In this document: positions 9,304 to 17,375 of the stretch, piece after piece | Position numbering within the stretch: position 1 is the first letter of the stretch | Layout of the letters: every line of letters starts with the position of its first letter | Source of the DNA: JANJTY01 sp038257155 | Lineage (GTDB): Bacteria; Pseudomonadota; Gammaproteobacteria; Xanthomonadales; Xanthomonadaceae | DNA length: 64,000 bases | Assembly (NCBI GenBank): GCA_038257155.1 | Contig: JBBSJP010000004.1 | Location: 1 to 64,000, forward strand | Reading direction: 5' to 3' | The notes under the pieces: generated by a model | The model's input: the letters and a program-made list of their open reading frames with translations, nothing else | The model's database searches: none | What the model was told of the DNA's origin: nothing | Translations under genes and position numbers: made by a program

Positions 9304-9579
9304 TCAGGGCGCGCCCTCAAATCCATCGCGGAGCAGGAGGTCGCTCGACGACCCGCAGTTCGCGCCGAGGGCGCGTACCGCGTAGTGGCCATTGCTGCAC
9401 TTCTGGCTGGCCGGAGTGAAGCGCACGCTGGCACTCAGTGTGTAGCGACCATCGTCGCTTTGGCTGACCTCACGCGCGTGGCCATGGTGCTGGAATCGGT
9501 TTCCGCCGCCGTCGACTGCTCCGGAGCTGACCATAGTGACAGCCAGCAAGATCCCAAACAGCGTGCTTGCACTGTTCAT
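9304..9579 (-). CDS. Minimal exported protein with C-terminal GFE motif
   Basis: This 91-residue protein has a signal-like N-terminus (MNSASTLFGILLAVTMVSSG), a short polar middle with two Cys (SQKCSNGHYAVRALGANC) and the C-terminus LLRDGFEGAP. Its ATG overlaps the TGA of the upstream S74-domain gene (ATGA at 9576-9579), which implies translational coupling. It has almost nothing but a signal peptide and the GFE motif, so it may be the most reduced natural carrier of that motif. Function unknown. Confidence 0.65.
   Translation of the reverse strand: MNSASTLFGILLAVTMVSSGAVDGGGNRFQHHGHAREVSQSDDGRYTLSASVRFTPASQKCSNGHYAVRALGANCGSSSDLLLRDGFEGAP
9316..9336 (-). other. GFE motif copy (C-terminal, LLRDGFE)
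   Basis: This codes for LLRDGFE followed by Gly-Ala-Pro and the stop. It is the only copy with Leu rather than Phe at the second position, apart from the C-terminal copy at 13966-13986. Confidence 0.65.
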
Positions 9580-11292
9580 GGCAGCCGGTAAAACGCAGCG
9601 CCGAATCTGCGCTCAAGGGCTGCCAGGCGTGCCGCGAGAACAGCATTGTCGGCGCGCAGCTCCTCGATCTGAACGTCTTTCTCGATGCGCAATTCCCTCA
9701 GTGCCTCGACCGCCAGCGCATCGAATCCTTGCGGTGCGACCAGCTTGTAGCCGCTGGAGTGTTCGCTGACCCAGTGGGGGAAGACGCGCTCGACTTCCTG
9801 CGCGATGAAGCCGTGATGCAGCCCGGGTACGAAAAATCCGTCCGCCGCGTCACTACGGTATCGGAACTGCACGCCGCGCAGCGCCAGCAGGCGGTCGAGC
9901 ACGCCGTGCAGGGCTTGCACATCCTCCTTCAAGCGCGCATCGGAGGCCGCGGCGAAGCCACCTGCTGTCGGCTTGATCGGGCTGTTGTTGAAAAGGCGGA
10001 ATTGACCTGAGCCGTTGAAGAGGGCGAAATCCGTGTAGACCGGTGCGGCCGGATTGCTGATATTTGCCCGTGCCATGATCAGGCCACCGTCGGGGCCGCC
10101 GGCAATGTTGAGTGCCGTGGTTGATGTGCCGACGCGCATCATCAGGTCGCTGTTGCCACCCTCAGTTCGTGAAGCAACAACCAGATCGGTGCCGGAGGGA
10201 ATTACGTTGCTGTTGAGCGCGACGCCGCCTTGCGCGCGGAGGAGAAACTGGTTGGCGCCGGTGGAGACGAATGGCCCAGTCTGGGTGTCTGCCCACACGA
10301 ACGTGCCCCCTGTCGCCGTTCACGCCTCCGCTTTCAACGCCGGTGCAGCCGCTGCCGGCCGCGCCGGCAGTTGAGCCTGGCCGGACCTTGGCACCTGCAC
10401 CACCAACCCAGGAATAGCTGGCACCCGCGCAGTTGGAAGCCCCGCCGGAAACGGTCGCTGTATTTCCGCTGGCAGTGTTGAAGAGGCCACCTGTTAGCGT
10501 GCTCCACGGACTTGTTGCCATGTTTCCCTGGCCGCCAGCCACGGTGCTGTGGCCCGCGTCGGCGAAGTTCGATTGACCGCCGCCGATGCTGCTTCCGCTG
10601 CCAGCGGCAGTGTTTCCGTAGCCACCGCTGACCGTTGCAAAACTGGCCTCGGTGGTGTTTCCACAACTGCCGATGGCGCCGGTGCCGCAGGTGGTTCCGT
10701 TGTGCCCGCCGCCTGCAACAGTCTGGCCAACGTTCGCCGGACTCACGCTGTTTTGCGGGCTGCCTCCAACGATGTTCGCGGCATCCGAACCCAGGCCGCC
10801 GATGAGTCGAAGTACAGGCGCATTGTTGGAACGCAGCACCATCGGCTGATCGTCCGTGGTGCCAAGAAAATTGAGTGCCGGATCGGTGTCGGCATCTCCG
10901 GTGCTGCTCCAGCACTGGCCAATCAGCATTGCGGCAGCCGCCTTGCTGCGCCCCGGCAGGCTGCTGGGCGCGTCCTGGCCGCCCGATTCGCGCACCGACA
11001 ACTGCAGCCAGGCTGCGTCGCTGGCTGCGATTGGCAGCTCGAACTCGAGCCGGAAACGTCCGTCCTCGACCACGACCGCGTTGAACACGGTGGGCTCAGC
11101 CAGCGCGTATGCTGAGTGCGGGTCGCCAAACGCCTGCATGGTGAGCTCGTAGCGGCCGTTCGCAGGCGCCCCGTGATCGTCGAGCCGGCCCTCATAGACG
11201 AAAGATGCAGCAAGACTGCTGGTGCTCAGTAGTAGCGTCAGTGCCGTTGCGACCCGGCACGTGTCAATCAGGCGGACGTCGAACGTGGACAT
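9576..11292 (-). pseudogene. Tail-fibre-like exported protein with S74 chaperone domain, interrupted by a one-base frameshift
   Basis: Two overlapping frames together form one protein of about 571 residues. The first (from ATG 11292) has a signal peptide and an N-terminal TYQG-like domain (SFVYEGRLDDHGAPANGRYEL). Trimeric-autotransporter-like head repeats follow (GGYGNTAAGSGSSIGGGQSN, GGQGNMATSPWSTLTGG). The second begins WADTQTGPFVSTGANQFLL and ends with an intramolecular chaperone of the endosialidase type (Peptidase S74): SDARLKEDVQALHGVLDRLL, GFIAQEVERVFP, then a coiled coil of Glu/Leu/Ala. The break is at a run of five C on the plus strand, 10306-10310; with four C the text reads GDRGTFVWADTQ. 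This could be a true mutation, slippage or a sequence error. The final stop overlaps the start of the 91-residue gene. Confidence 0.8.
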
Positions 11293-11422
11293 GGGCTACT
11301 CCGATTGGTGGCTTGCAGGCTGACGCGCGCGGTCCAAGCCGCGTAGCGCTGGCGATTCGGTGGATGCTCGAGAGCACCTACCTGATCAACATACGAAGCA
11401 AGCCGGAAAACCATGCCAGCCG

Positions 11423-11446
11423 ACCGCACGACCGCACGACCGCACG
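11423..11446 (+). repeat. Tandem 8-bp repeat (ACCGCACG x3)
   Basis: Three perfect head-to-tail copies of ACCGCACG lie in the intergenic region between divergent genes. This is a simple repeat liable to slippage. Confidence 0.7.
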
Positions 11447-11527
11447 ACTGCAAGGGCATCCTTCTCCGTTGGCCTGGCAGCAAATCAAGGGGAAACAATG
11501 CGGATGCGGAATACTCCTTGACGGCTT

Positions 11528-11553
11528 GCTGGGTAATTTCCCTCGTCCTCTCA
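11528..11553 (+). repeat. Diverged copy of the AGCTGAGTAATT intergenic repeat
   Basis: GCTGGGTAATTTCCC followed by TCGTCCTCTC matches the core seen at 17272-17296 and 18212-18240 with a few differences. Orientation is the same as in those copies. Confidence 0.4.
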
Positions 11554-11689
11554 TGCCAGATCACGAGTCGGTGAGCGGCGCCACAAGCGTGCCCGAACGC
11601 TTGACCGCACAATCCCGCGGCGTAGACTGCAAGCGGGGAAGGCTTGAGACACTCTATGTTTGGACGCCTACTAAAAGGGAGGTGTCATC

Positions 11690-13145
11690 GTGAGAAGGCT
11701 CTCGGTCGTCCTGTTGCAGATGCTGTTCGCCGCGTTCGCGGGAACAGCGAGCGAGCCGGCTCGGGCCGCAGAGGGAATGCGAGCTCCTGAGGCACCCGCG
11801 ACACCCGCGGCCCCCGCGGCGCCCACCTAGCAGCTTCACCTATCAGGGATTCCTGTCCAGCGCAGGCGACCCGGCCAATGGGGCCTTCGACTTTCAGTTC
11901 GTCCTGTACGATGCCGCAGTCGCCGGCACCCTGATCGGGGCGCTGCAGTCGGTCAATGATCTGAGCGTGCTGTCCGGCGTCTTCACCACCCAGCTCGACT
12001 TTGGTACCGATGCATTCCCACCCGGCGCGCGATACCTGGAGATCCGGGTCCGCCCGGGCGCCAGCATCGGCGCCTACACGACGCTCACCCCGCGCCAACA
12101 GGTGACCGGTGCGCCGCTGGCGCTCGCGCAGCCGAATCTCTATACCGATCCCGCGACCAACTTCGTGGGCGTCGGCCGCAACTTCAGGATCTCCGGAAAC
12201 GAGGTATTCGGCGTCCGGAGCGAGGGCGGGCCAAACGACTACGGCGGCATGTATGTCGAGACATCTGATGCCGATGGCTGGCCGTTCTATGGCTACGCCA
12301 CGAACGGGTCATTCCGCGCCTGGACCTATCTGGACCTGGACGCTGATCCCGCAGTGGCGGGCTGGAAGCTGTACTTGCAGGGCATGCGCCTGCGCGTTCC
12401 GCCCACCGGCGGCTTGCGCATCGGTCCGTCCGCGGACTACAGCCTGGTGATCGAGAACTCGACCGGCAGCGATGGCATTCGGGTTCTGGATATCGCAGAC
12501 GACGGAATCCAGATCGGCAGTGACCCGGATTATCCGAACTACGGTGTCTACATTCCCTCTCCGGGCGTGTCTACCTATGGCCTGTGGTCGAACACGGCCA
12601 ATGCCAGCGGCGAGTGGGCGCTGTACACGGTCGACGACATCAGCGCTGGCAACGTCCTGGCGGGTGGTTTCACGCAGCTCGCCAAGGTCACGGGAGAGCA
12701 TGCAGTTTCACCCGGGGACCTGATTTCTGCTGTTGGCGCGGAAGCTTCACCGACGGGCATGCATGACGATATTCCGGCCGTGGTTGTTGCCGATCAGAAG
12801 ACGCGCGAGGCGCTGATCGGAGTGGTCAAACATCGAATGGTGCTTCGCCCTGCTGAGGGCAAGGAAGGCGCTGACGCAATGGTGCTGCATTCCGCAGAGG
12901 GACCCGCCGAGCCCGGCGACTATGTCGCACTGGTGGTGCAGGGCGTGGCGATGGCGCGAGTGGAGGAACATCAAGCGATCGTTGCTGGTCAGCGCCTTGC
13001 CGTTGGAGACGTGCCGGGGCAGGCGCGAGCGTTGCGTACCCGGCAGTTCGGCGATCTGCTGGTGAGCGAGGGCGTGGCCGTACTGGGCGTGGCACTTGGG
13101 CCCAGCGAGGACGGCTGGGTGCAGGTGTATGTGCGCCCGAACTGA
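11690..13145 (+). pseudogene. Exported TYQG-domain protein, frame interrupted near its N-terminus
   Basis: A strong ribosome-binding site (GGGAGGTG at 11677-11684) precedes GTG 11690, which opens a signal peptide (RRLSVVLLQMLFAAFAGTAS) and an Ala/Pro-rich linker. That frame stops at TAG 11828-11830. Skipping one base there enters the long frame, which starts SSFTYQGFLSSAGDPANG, the usual N-terminal domain of exported proteins that ends TLTPRQQVTGAPLALA. The middle is beta-rich. The C-terminal part (AVSPGDLISAVG, GDYVALVVQGVAMARVE, GQRLAVGDVPGQA) resembles the C-terminal domains of phage-spike-like or intramolecular-cleavage proteins, though that is a weak assignment. The intact product would be about 484 residues. 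The next gene starts 13 bases after its stop. It is either truly frameshifted or carries a sequence error in a GC-rich run. Confidence 0.7.
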
Positions 13146-13158
13146 TCGCGCGCGGCCG

Positions 13159-14019
13159 ATGTCGGCAAGTGCGCTGGCGTCACGCAGGGGGTTGGTCGCG
13201 CTGATCGCCCGCGGCGTCGCCCTTGTGTGGCTGGCGGCGCCAACGGCGCTGCTTGCCCAAGCTTTCGAGATTGGCTCGTACACCATCGACAGTGGCGGCG
13301 GCTATTCGACGGGCGGAGCGTATGCCGTGCACGGCACGATCGGCCAGCCGGATGCCGGGCGCCACAGCGGCGGCAGCTATGTGTTGCAGGGCGGCTTCTG
13401 GAGCGGTGCGAGCCATCTGGCGACCGGCCCGATCTTCCGTGACGGATTCGAATCGATCGGCAAAAACGCATTGCAGCAGGCGCTGCGCGTCGCACGCTCG
13501 GCAACCACCGATGAGATCCCCGACTTTTTCCAAGGTTCGGCTTCGGCAAACGCACTGGCGAACCGCGCACGTATCGCGATCGGCATCTCGCGCATGCGTC
13601 CGTCCGACGTTTCGCTGGTCGAGGTCGACAGGGCCCGGCGCAGCGCAGTTGAATACGAAATCCGGATCGCCAACGAGGGTGAAGTCGACGTTGCCGACCT
13701 GCAGGTGAGCGTGCCGCCGCCGATCGCCATGCGCGAAATGCTGTGGACCTGCGAGACCCACGGCGTGGGTTGTGCACCGCATTACGGTGGTGACTCGATC
13801 GATGCCCGCGTCGACCTGCGCGGCGGCGGGATGGTGCGCTTCGTGCTGAGCGCGTTGCTGGATGAGACGCGCGATTTCGTCGTGATCAGCGCGACGGCGA
13901 CGGGTCCGGTCGCCAATCCTGCGCGCGCTTCTGCTGTGCTGGTCGAGCCCATCAGCGAGTCAGCATTGCGACGCGACGGTTTCGAGCCAAGCGGGGCGGA
14001 TGTGCCGAATCAGGAGTAG
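13159..14019 (+). CDS. Exported protein with two GFE motifs (internal and near C-terminus)
   Basis: This 286-residue protein starts at ATG 13159, 13 bases after the preceding stop, so the two are probably cotranscribed. After a signal peptide (VALIARGVALVWLAAPTALL) comes the short module IDSGGGYSTGGAYAVHGTIG then QPDAG and YVLQGGFW, which is common at the start of exported proteins in environmental bacteria. This module ends in GPIFRDGFESIG (motif at 13432-13452), where many neighbours would end. A second domain follows (residues about 110-275), with a beta-sandwich look (VEYEIRIANEGEVDVADLQV, resembling DUF11-type repeats). It ends in LRRDGFE plus 10 residues. The arrangement suggests a GFE-terminated protein to which another GFE-terminated domain was added. 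Confidence 0.8.
   Translation: MSASALASRRGLVALIARGVALVWLAAPTALLAQAFEIGSYTIDSGGGYSTGGAYAVHGTIGQPDAGRHSGGSYVLQGGFWSGASHLATGPIFRDGFESIGKNALQQALRVARSATTDEIPDFFQGSASANALANRARIAIGISRMRPSDVSLVEVDRARRSAVEYEIRIANEGEVDVADLQVSVPPPIAMREMLWTCETHGVGCAPHYGGDSIDARVDLRGGGMVRFVLSALLDETRDFVVISATATGPVANPARASAVLVEPISESALRRDGFEPSGADVPNQE
13432..13452 (+). other. GFE motif copy (internal, IFRDGFE)
   Basis: This codes for IFRDGFE about one third of the way through the protein, immediately after a complete small domain. It is identical in form to the C-terminal copies of other proteins. Confidence 0.7.
13966..13986 (+). other. GFE motif copy (near C-terminus, LRRDGFE)
   Basis: This codes for LRRDGFE, followed by 10 residues (PSGADVPNQE) before the stop. 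It is the second copy in the same protein. Confidence 0.65.
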
Positions 14020-14245
14020 ATCAGGGGTCTGAATCTGGGTTCAGAGTGCAGAACAAGGGTGGGAGTGAGTCACTTGCGTTGCCAATGGACCCGACATGCC
14101 AATGGGCATCGGTTGCTCACCCAAGAGTCGAGCGACGTGTGGGCGCGAGGCAGCATTTTCGATGTCCTCCTTCCGGTTTCCCTTTGTACCCGCATGCGGA
14201 TGCGAGGTGCTGATCTTGGATTGGCGAGGTGGCGGGAGCGTTCCG

Positions 14246-15610
14246 ATGCATGAACGAATCGTCGGGTTGCTTGATCTTCGAAGCGGCGTTCTGTTGGCCG
14301 CCTTGTTTTGTTCCACGCTTCACGCAGGCTCGAGTGAGCGAATCTTCCGCTCGGGCTTCGAGGAACCGGCTTCGATCCAGGCCTGCTCCGCAGCCACGCC
14401 GCTCGCGAACGGGTTGGGTAAGGGCGTTATCGATCCTGCGGGAGACGTGGACTACTTCGCCATTGACGTTGTAGCCGGCGAATGGATCTTCGTTGATGTG
14501 TCCACGAACGAACTCAACCCGGAGCGCCTCGATTCGGTGCTCACGGTCTATTCGGGTGACGGGACGCAACAGCTTGCACGCAATGACGATGCGATTCTAT
14601 TGGGTGGGACCGACAGCCAACTGATACACCGTGTGGAACAGACGGGAACCGTGTGTCTCGGAGTTGAAGATTGGACTACCGTGTTCGGGATCACGCCGGA
14701 GGGAGGTCCCGATTTCACCTACACCCTGGGCGCGACACGGTTGAGCTTCGACGACCCGGGTCTGAATCTCGACGTCGGCGGCAATGACTCCACGGCCATG
14801 CCGCAGACCCCGCTGTCCTACGTCCCGGCTTTTTCCGGGCCGCTTGAGCACTCCGCCTACATTGCTGGTGATTTCAGTTCCGTCAGCGATGTGGATGTCT
14901 ACGAGATCGTTACGCCGGACCCCGCCCTGCGCATGGAGGTGTTGTTTCACCCGAGCGGGGACGAAGGCAACGGTGGCACAACGCCCCTTGGCATTGTCGA
15001 AATCCTCGATTCGACGGGTAGCACAATCATCGGCCGGCTTGATGCGACCAATGGTGCGGACGGGCTGAGCCTCCCCGCCAATGCAAGTTCCACCTATCTT
15101 CTGCGGGTGGATAGTCCGCCCCAGGCACTCGGCAGCAATCCGTTTTACGTGCTCCACTTTCTGCCCTTTGCTGGCGAGAACCAGCAGGAAGCCAACGAAC
15201 CCGACAACGGAGCCGCCGTTTCCGCCGAAGCTGCCAGCCCGATCAAGGGGCCTTCCCAGATCAGTCACTTCATCGGTGGCACCCTGGATGCAAGCGACGT
15301 GGACTGGTGGTCGTTCCAGGCTGGTGCAGGGCACACCATCTCCGTGTTCTGCGCGTCCCAACGCAATGGGTCGGGGGTGCTCGACCTGACGGTCGCTCTC
15401 TACGGCAATCCGGTCAGCCCACCGTTGCAACAGGCGGTGGAAACGCCATTCGCGGACCTTGCTTGGTCGAGCCTCCCAGGGTCGACTATGCCTCCGGTTC
15501 AGGCAAGCTTTGCTGGCATCCACTACCTGCAATTGAGCGCGTCGGCGTTTTCGCCGGAAGTTGCCGATCGCCATTACCAGTGCGGGATCCACGTGGCCGA
15601 TGGGTCTTGA
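14246..15610 (+). CDS. Exported PPC-domain protein with N-terminal GFE motif
   Basis: This 454-residue protein starts at ATG 14246, with GGGAG at 14234-14238; the upstream part of the frame is not coding-like. The signal peptide (VGLLDLRSGVLLAALFCSTLHA) is followed directly by ERIFRSGFEEP, a GFE motif at residues 33-39, right after the expected cleavage site. Three segments resembling bacterial pre-peptidase C-terminal (PPC) domains follow: GDVDYFAIDVVAGEWIFVDV near residue 70, VSDVDVYEIVTPDPALRMEV near 215, and ASDVDWWSFQAGAGHTISVF near 350. PPC domains are accessory modules of secreted proteins. No catalytic domain is present, so this may be a binding or structural protein. Confidence 0.82.
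   Translation: MHERIVGLLDLRSGVLLAALFCSTLHAGSSERIFRSGFEEPASIQACSAATPLANGLGKGVIDPAGDVDYFAIDVVAGEWIFVDVSTNELNPERLDSVLTVYSGDGTQQLARNDDAILLGGTDSQLIHRVEQTGTVCLGVEDWTTVFGITPEGGPDFTYTLGATRLSFDDPGLNLDVGGNDSTAMPQTPLSYVPAFSGPLEHSAYIAGDFSSVSDVDVYEIVTPDPALRMEVLFHPSGDEGNGGTTPLGIVEILDSTGSTIIGRLDATNGADGLSLPANASSTYLLRVDSPPQALGSNPFYVLHFLPFAGENQQEANEPDNGAAVSAEAASPIKGPSQISHFIGGTLDASDVDWWSFQAGAGHTISVFCASQRNGSGVLDLTVALYGNPVSPPLQQAVETPFADLAWSSLPGSTMPPVQASFAGIHYLQLSASAFSPEVADRHYQCGIHVADGS
14342..14362 (+). other. GFE motif copy (N-terminal, IFRSGFE)
   Basis: This codes for IFRSGFE at residues 33-39, just after the signal peptide. It is the only N-terminal copy in the window. Confidence 0.7.
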
Positions 15611-15812
15611 GGTGCACCGACGCCTGCATGGGTTGGAGCAAGATGCGATCTGCGTGGACGACATCAGGCGCTTCCGTGCGGCCATCGAGCGGCTCGCAGC
15701 CGAGCAGGATGCGAATGGTGACGCGGATCGATTGAGGGATGGGATCGATCTGGCGACGGCGAGAGTCCTGTGCTCAATCCCGGGCCAGAATGCGCACTGG
15801 AGGATGAGATGA
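15600..15812 (+). CDS. Possible small ORF coupled to the next gene
   Basis: A 70-residue frame (EVHRRLHGLEQDAICVDDIR) overlaps the end of the PPC gene. Its TGA overlaps the next start codon (ATGA at 15809-15812). The composition (Arg/Asp/Ala-rich, helical) could be coding, and the overlap would suit coupling. There is no clear ribosome-binding site and no family is recognised. It may instead be a chance frame. Confidence 0.25.
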   Translation: MGLEVHRRLHGLEQDAICVDDIRRFRAAIERLAAEQDANGDADRLRDGIDLATARVLCSIPGQNAHWRMR

Positions 15813-16126
15813 AGAACGGTTTCTGGTTGTTGATGCGTTGCTTGAGTGTCGCCATCTGCCTTGCACCGACCCATGCCGTCGCAGAGAGCCTCTCCGCGGA
15901 AGTCGTATCGGTCGAGCTCGAGGCTCGCTGCCTGCTCATTGACTGGAACAACGACACGCGCAAGAAGGTGTGCTGGACCGCGGAAACACCTTTCTCGGAA
16001 CTCGACAGCGGTGAGCCACGCAGCGAGTCAGACCTCCGCGAGGGCATCTACCTGCGCATCGAGGGCGAGGACGGCGAGATCTTCCGCGCAACCGAGATCC
16101 TTGTCTGGGAGGCGGCCTCACAGTAG
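15809..16126 (+). CDS. Small exported protein, unknown function
   Basis: This 105-residue protein starts at ATG 15809 with a strong GGAGG at 15799-15803. A clear Sec signal (MKNGFWLLMRCLSVAICLA) probably cleaves after AVA. The mature part is acidic (GEDGEIF, ELDSGEPRSESD) with two Cys (ARCLLIDWNNDTRKKVCW) that could form a disulphide in the periplasm. It has the look of a small OB-like or beta-barrel periplasmic protein. No family is recognised. Confidence 0.65.
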   Translation: MKNGFWLLMRCLSVAICLAPTHAVAESLSAEVVSVELEARCLLIDWNNDTRKKVCWTAETPFSELDSGEPRSESDLREGIYLRIEGEDGEIFRATEILVWEAASQ

Positions 16127-16260
16127 CGGAAAGCACGCACCCGGTTCGCTTTCCAATCCTGTGCACCACGGGAACGGTGGAGACATGTTAGGTTGGATCC
16201 AGTCATTTTCGGCCCGCTGCCGCTTGGCACCGCGTAGGCCAGTCACTGAGGGCCGCAGCA

Positions 16261-16689
16261 ATGATTGATGCTTTGGCAAGCTCACTCAGTCTCAAAGGCG
16301 TCCTGGACGGCCTCAAGCCCTTTGGCTGGCAGCACGTCGACCACTGGCAGCAGGGCGAGTTTCACCATGATGTGGTGCTTCGAGTGAAGTCCCCGCCAGA
16401 GGAGTTGCCCGGCGAAGTCATTGTTGTCTCTACCAACTGCAATGGTGGGGTCAAGGAAGTCTTGTGTCTTGCCGACGTACCTGATCGCTGGGGCTTGTGG
16501 CACCACCGGTGTCCCGACAATCCAGAATTCAGCGGTCCAGCGCCTTCCATTACGGCGGTGGCTCGCACTATTCATTGGTTCAACCCCTGCGACCTTCTCA
16601 AGCCCGGCACGCGAAGCGAGTATCGAGAGGAGTTTCGGCGGCGTCAGCGTGGCGGTGGTTACACTTGCGTTGGCTCGTCGGAAGAGTAG
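16261..16689 (+). CDS. Hypothetical protein
   Basis: This 142-residue soluble protein has no signal peptide. GAGG lies about 9 bases before ATG 16261. It has a plausible mixed alpha/beta composition, with four Cys and many aromatic residues (GLWHHRC, TIHWFNPC). No family is recognised. It is in the same orientation as the next hypothetical gene, 96 bases downstream. Confidence 0.5.
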   Translation: MIDALASSLSLKGVLDGLKPFGWQHVDHWQQGEFHHDVVLRVKSPPEELPGEVIVVSTNCNGGVKEVLCLADVPDRWGLWHHRCPDNPEFSGPAPSITAVARTIHWFNPCDLLKPGTRSEYREEFRRRQRGGGYTCVGSSEE

Positions 16690-16785
16690 CGCAATGAGCT
16701 CAAACGGAACTGCAGGGACTCGTGACCTTCAAATCACGCGCGTCAAGACCGCGGCGGCTTAGCACGGCGATAGGCCTGAATTTCC

Positions 16786-17226
16786 ATGGCAGCAAAGTAC
16801 TGGTGGCAGTGCATCGCGTGCGGCGACCGGCCGGCATGGCTGGACGTCTGCGATTCAAGGAGTGTTGCCGCGTTCATCTGGGATGAGTTGTCCCCCAGCG
16901 CGTGGGATCAGAGCCTGTTGCGCCGCACATGCAGATGCTGCAGGCGTCGCTCGCTGCGCATCACCTACCGATTGCAGCGCGGCGATCCTGAACGGGTCAG
17001 CATCAAGCATCTGGTTGGCTTGAATCTGGAAGACGACTATCTGCCGATGGTATGGGAGACCTTTCGCCACGCGACTCCCAAGACCAGTTGGATCGACTTC
17101 AAGTACCAAAGGGGTCGCAGCCCGTGGGGTCTGACCAAGCGTCTTGTCCTGCAGAAACCGCACCTGACGCGCTTGCTGCGCGCCTACGAGAGGGCAACGG
17201 GTCGGCGCCTCACTGCTCCTCGTTAG
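16786..17226 (+). CDS. Hypothetical protein with Cys pairs (possible zinc ribbon)
   Basis: This 146-residue basic protein has CIAC near the N-terminus (WWQCIACGDRPAWLDVC) and CRCC about 40 residues later (RRTCRCCRRRSLRITYRL), a spacing compatible with a zinc-ribbon fold. The C-terminal half is basic and helical (LQKPHLTRLLRAYERATG). It could bind nucleic acid, but no family is recognised. Its TAG stop coincides with the first base of a repeat that recurs after the next gene. Confidence 0.5.
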   Translation: MAAKYWWQCIACGDRPAWLDVCDSRSVAAFIWDELSPSAWDQSLLRRTCRCCRRRSLRITYRLQRGDPERVSIKHLVGLNLEDDYLPMVWETFRHATPKTSWIDFKYQRGRSPWGLTKRLVLQKPHLTRLLRAYERATGRRLTAPR

Positions 17227-17300
17227 CGGAAACGCTGGACAGGGGCACGGGGGAAGACTTCATGGCGGCCAGCTGAGTAATTTCCCCATCCTCTCCTTCC
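17224..17300 (+). repeat. Intergenic direct repeat, left copy
   Basis: The element starts at the stop codon (TAGCGGA), includes GGACAGGGGC at 17237-17246 and the core TGGCGGCCAGCTGAGTAATT at 17263-17282, then a pyrimidine-rich tail. The core is identical over 20 bases to the copy at 18204-18223. The two copies flank the lytic transglycosylase gene in the same orientation. Confidence 0.7.
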
Positions 17301-17375
17301 CTGAACCTGAAGCGCAGCTTTTCGAGGGTGACCTTTGGGCCTTGGTCGCGGCGCCAGCATCCCCACACTGCAGGC

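Larger units (their letters stand above)
11293..11689. other. Divergent intergenic region with short tandem repeat
   Basis: These 397 bases separate two divergent genes of related TYQG-domain proteins. They contain three tandem copies of ACCGCACG at 11423-11446 and a diverged copy (GCTGGGTAATTTCCC) of the repeat that flanks the lytic transglycosylase gene. No gene is seen. Confidence 0.4.

Noticed and set aside
11690..11830. Programmed +1 frameshift of prfB type
   Set aside because: The slip codon does not re-pair well and no internal Shine-Dalgarno sequence is present; an indel is more likely. Kept only as a possibility in the findings.
17210..17300. Integron attC-like site around the repeat starting at 17224
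   Set aside because: GTTAGCG is present, but there is no matching RYYYAAC partner or imperfect palindrome of the attC type, and no integrase is seen.
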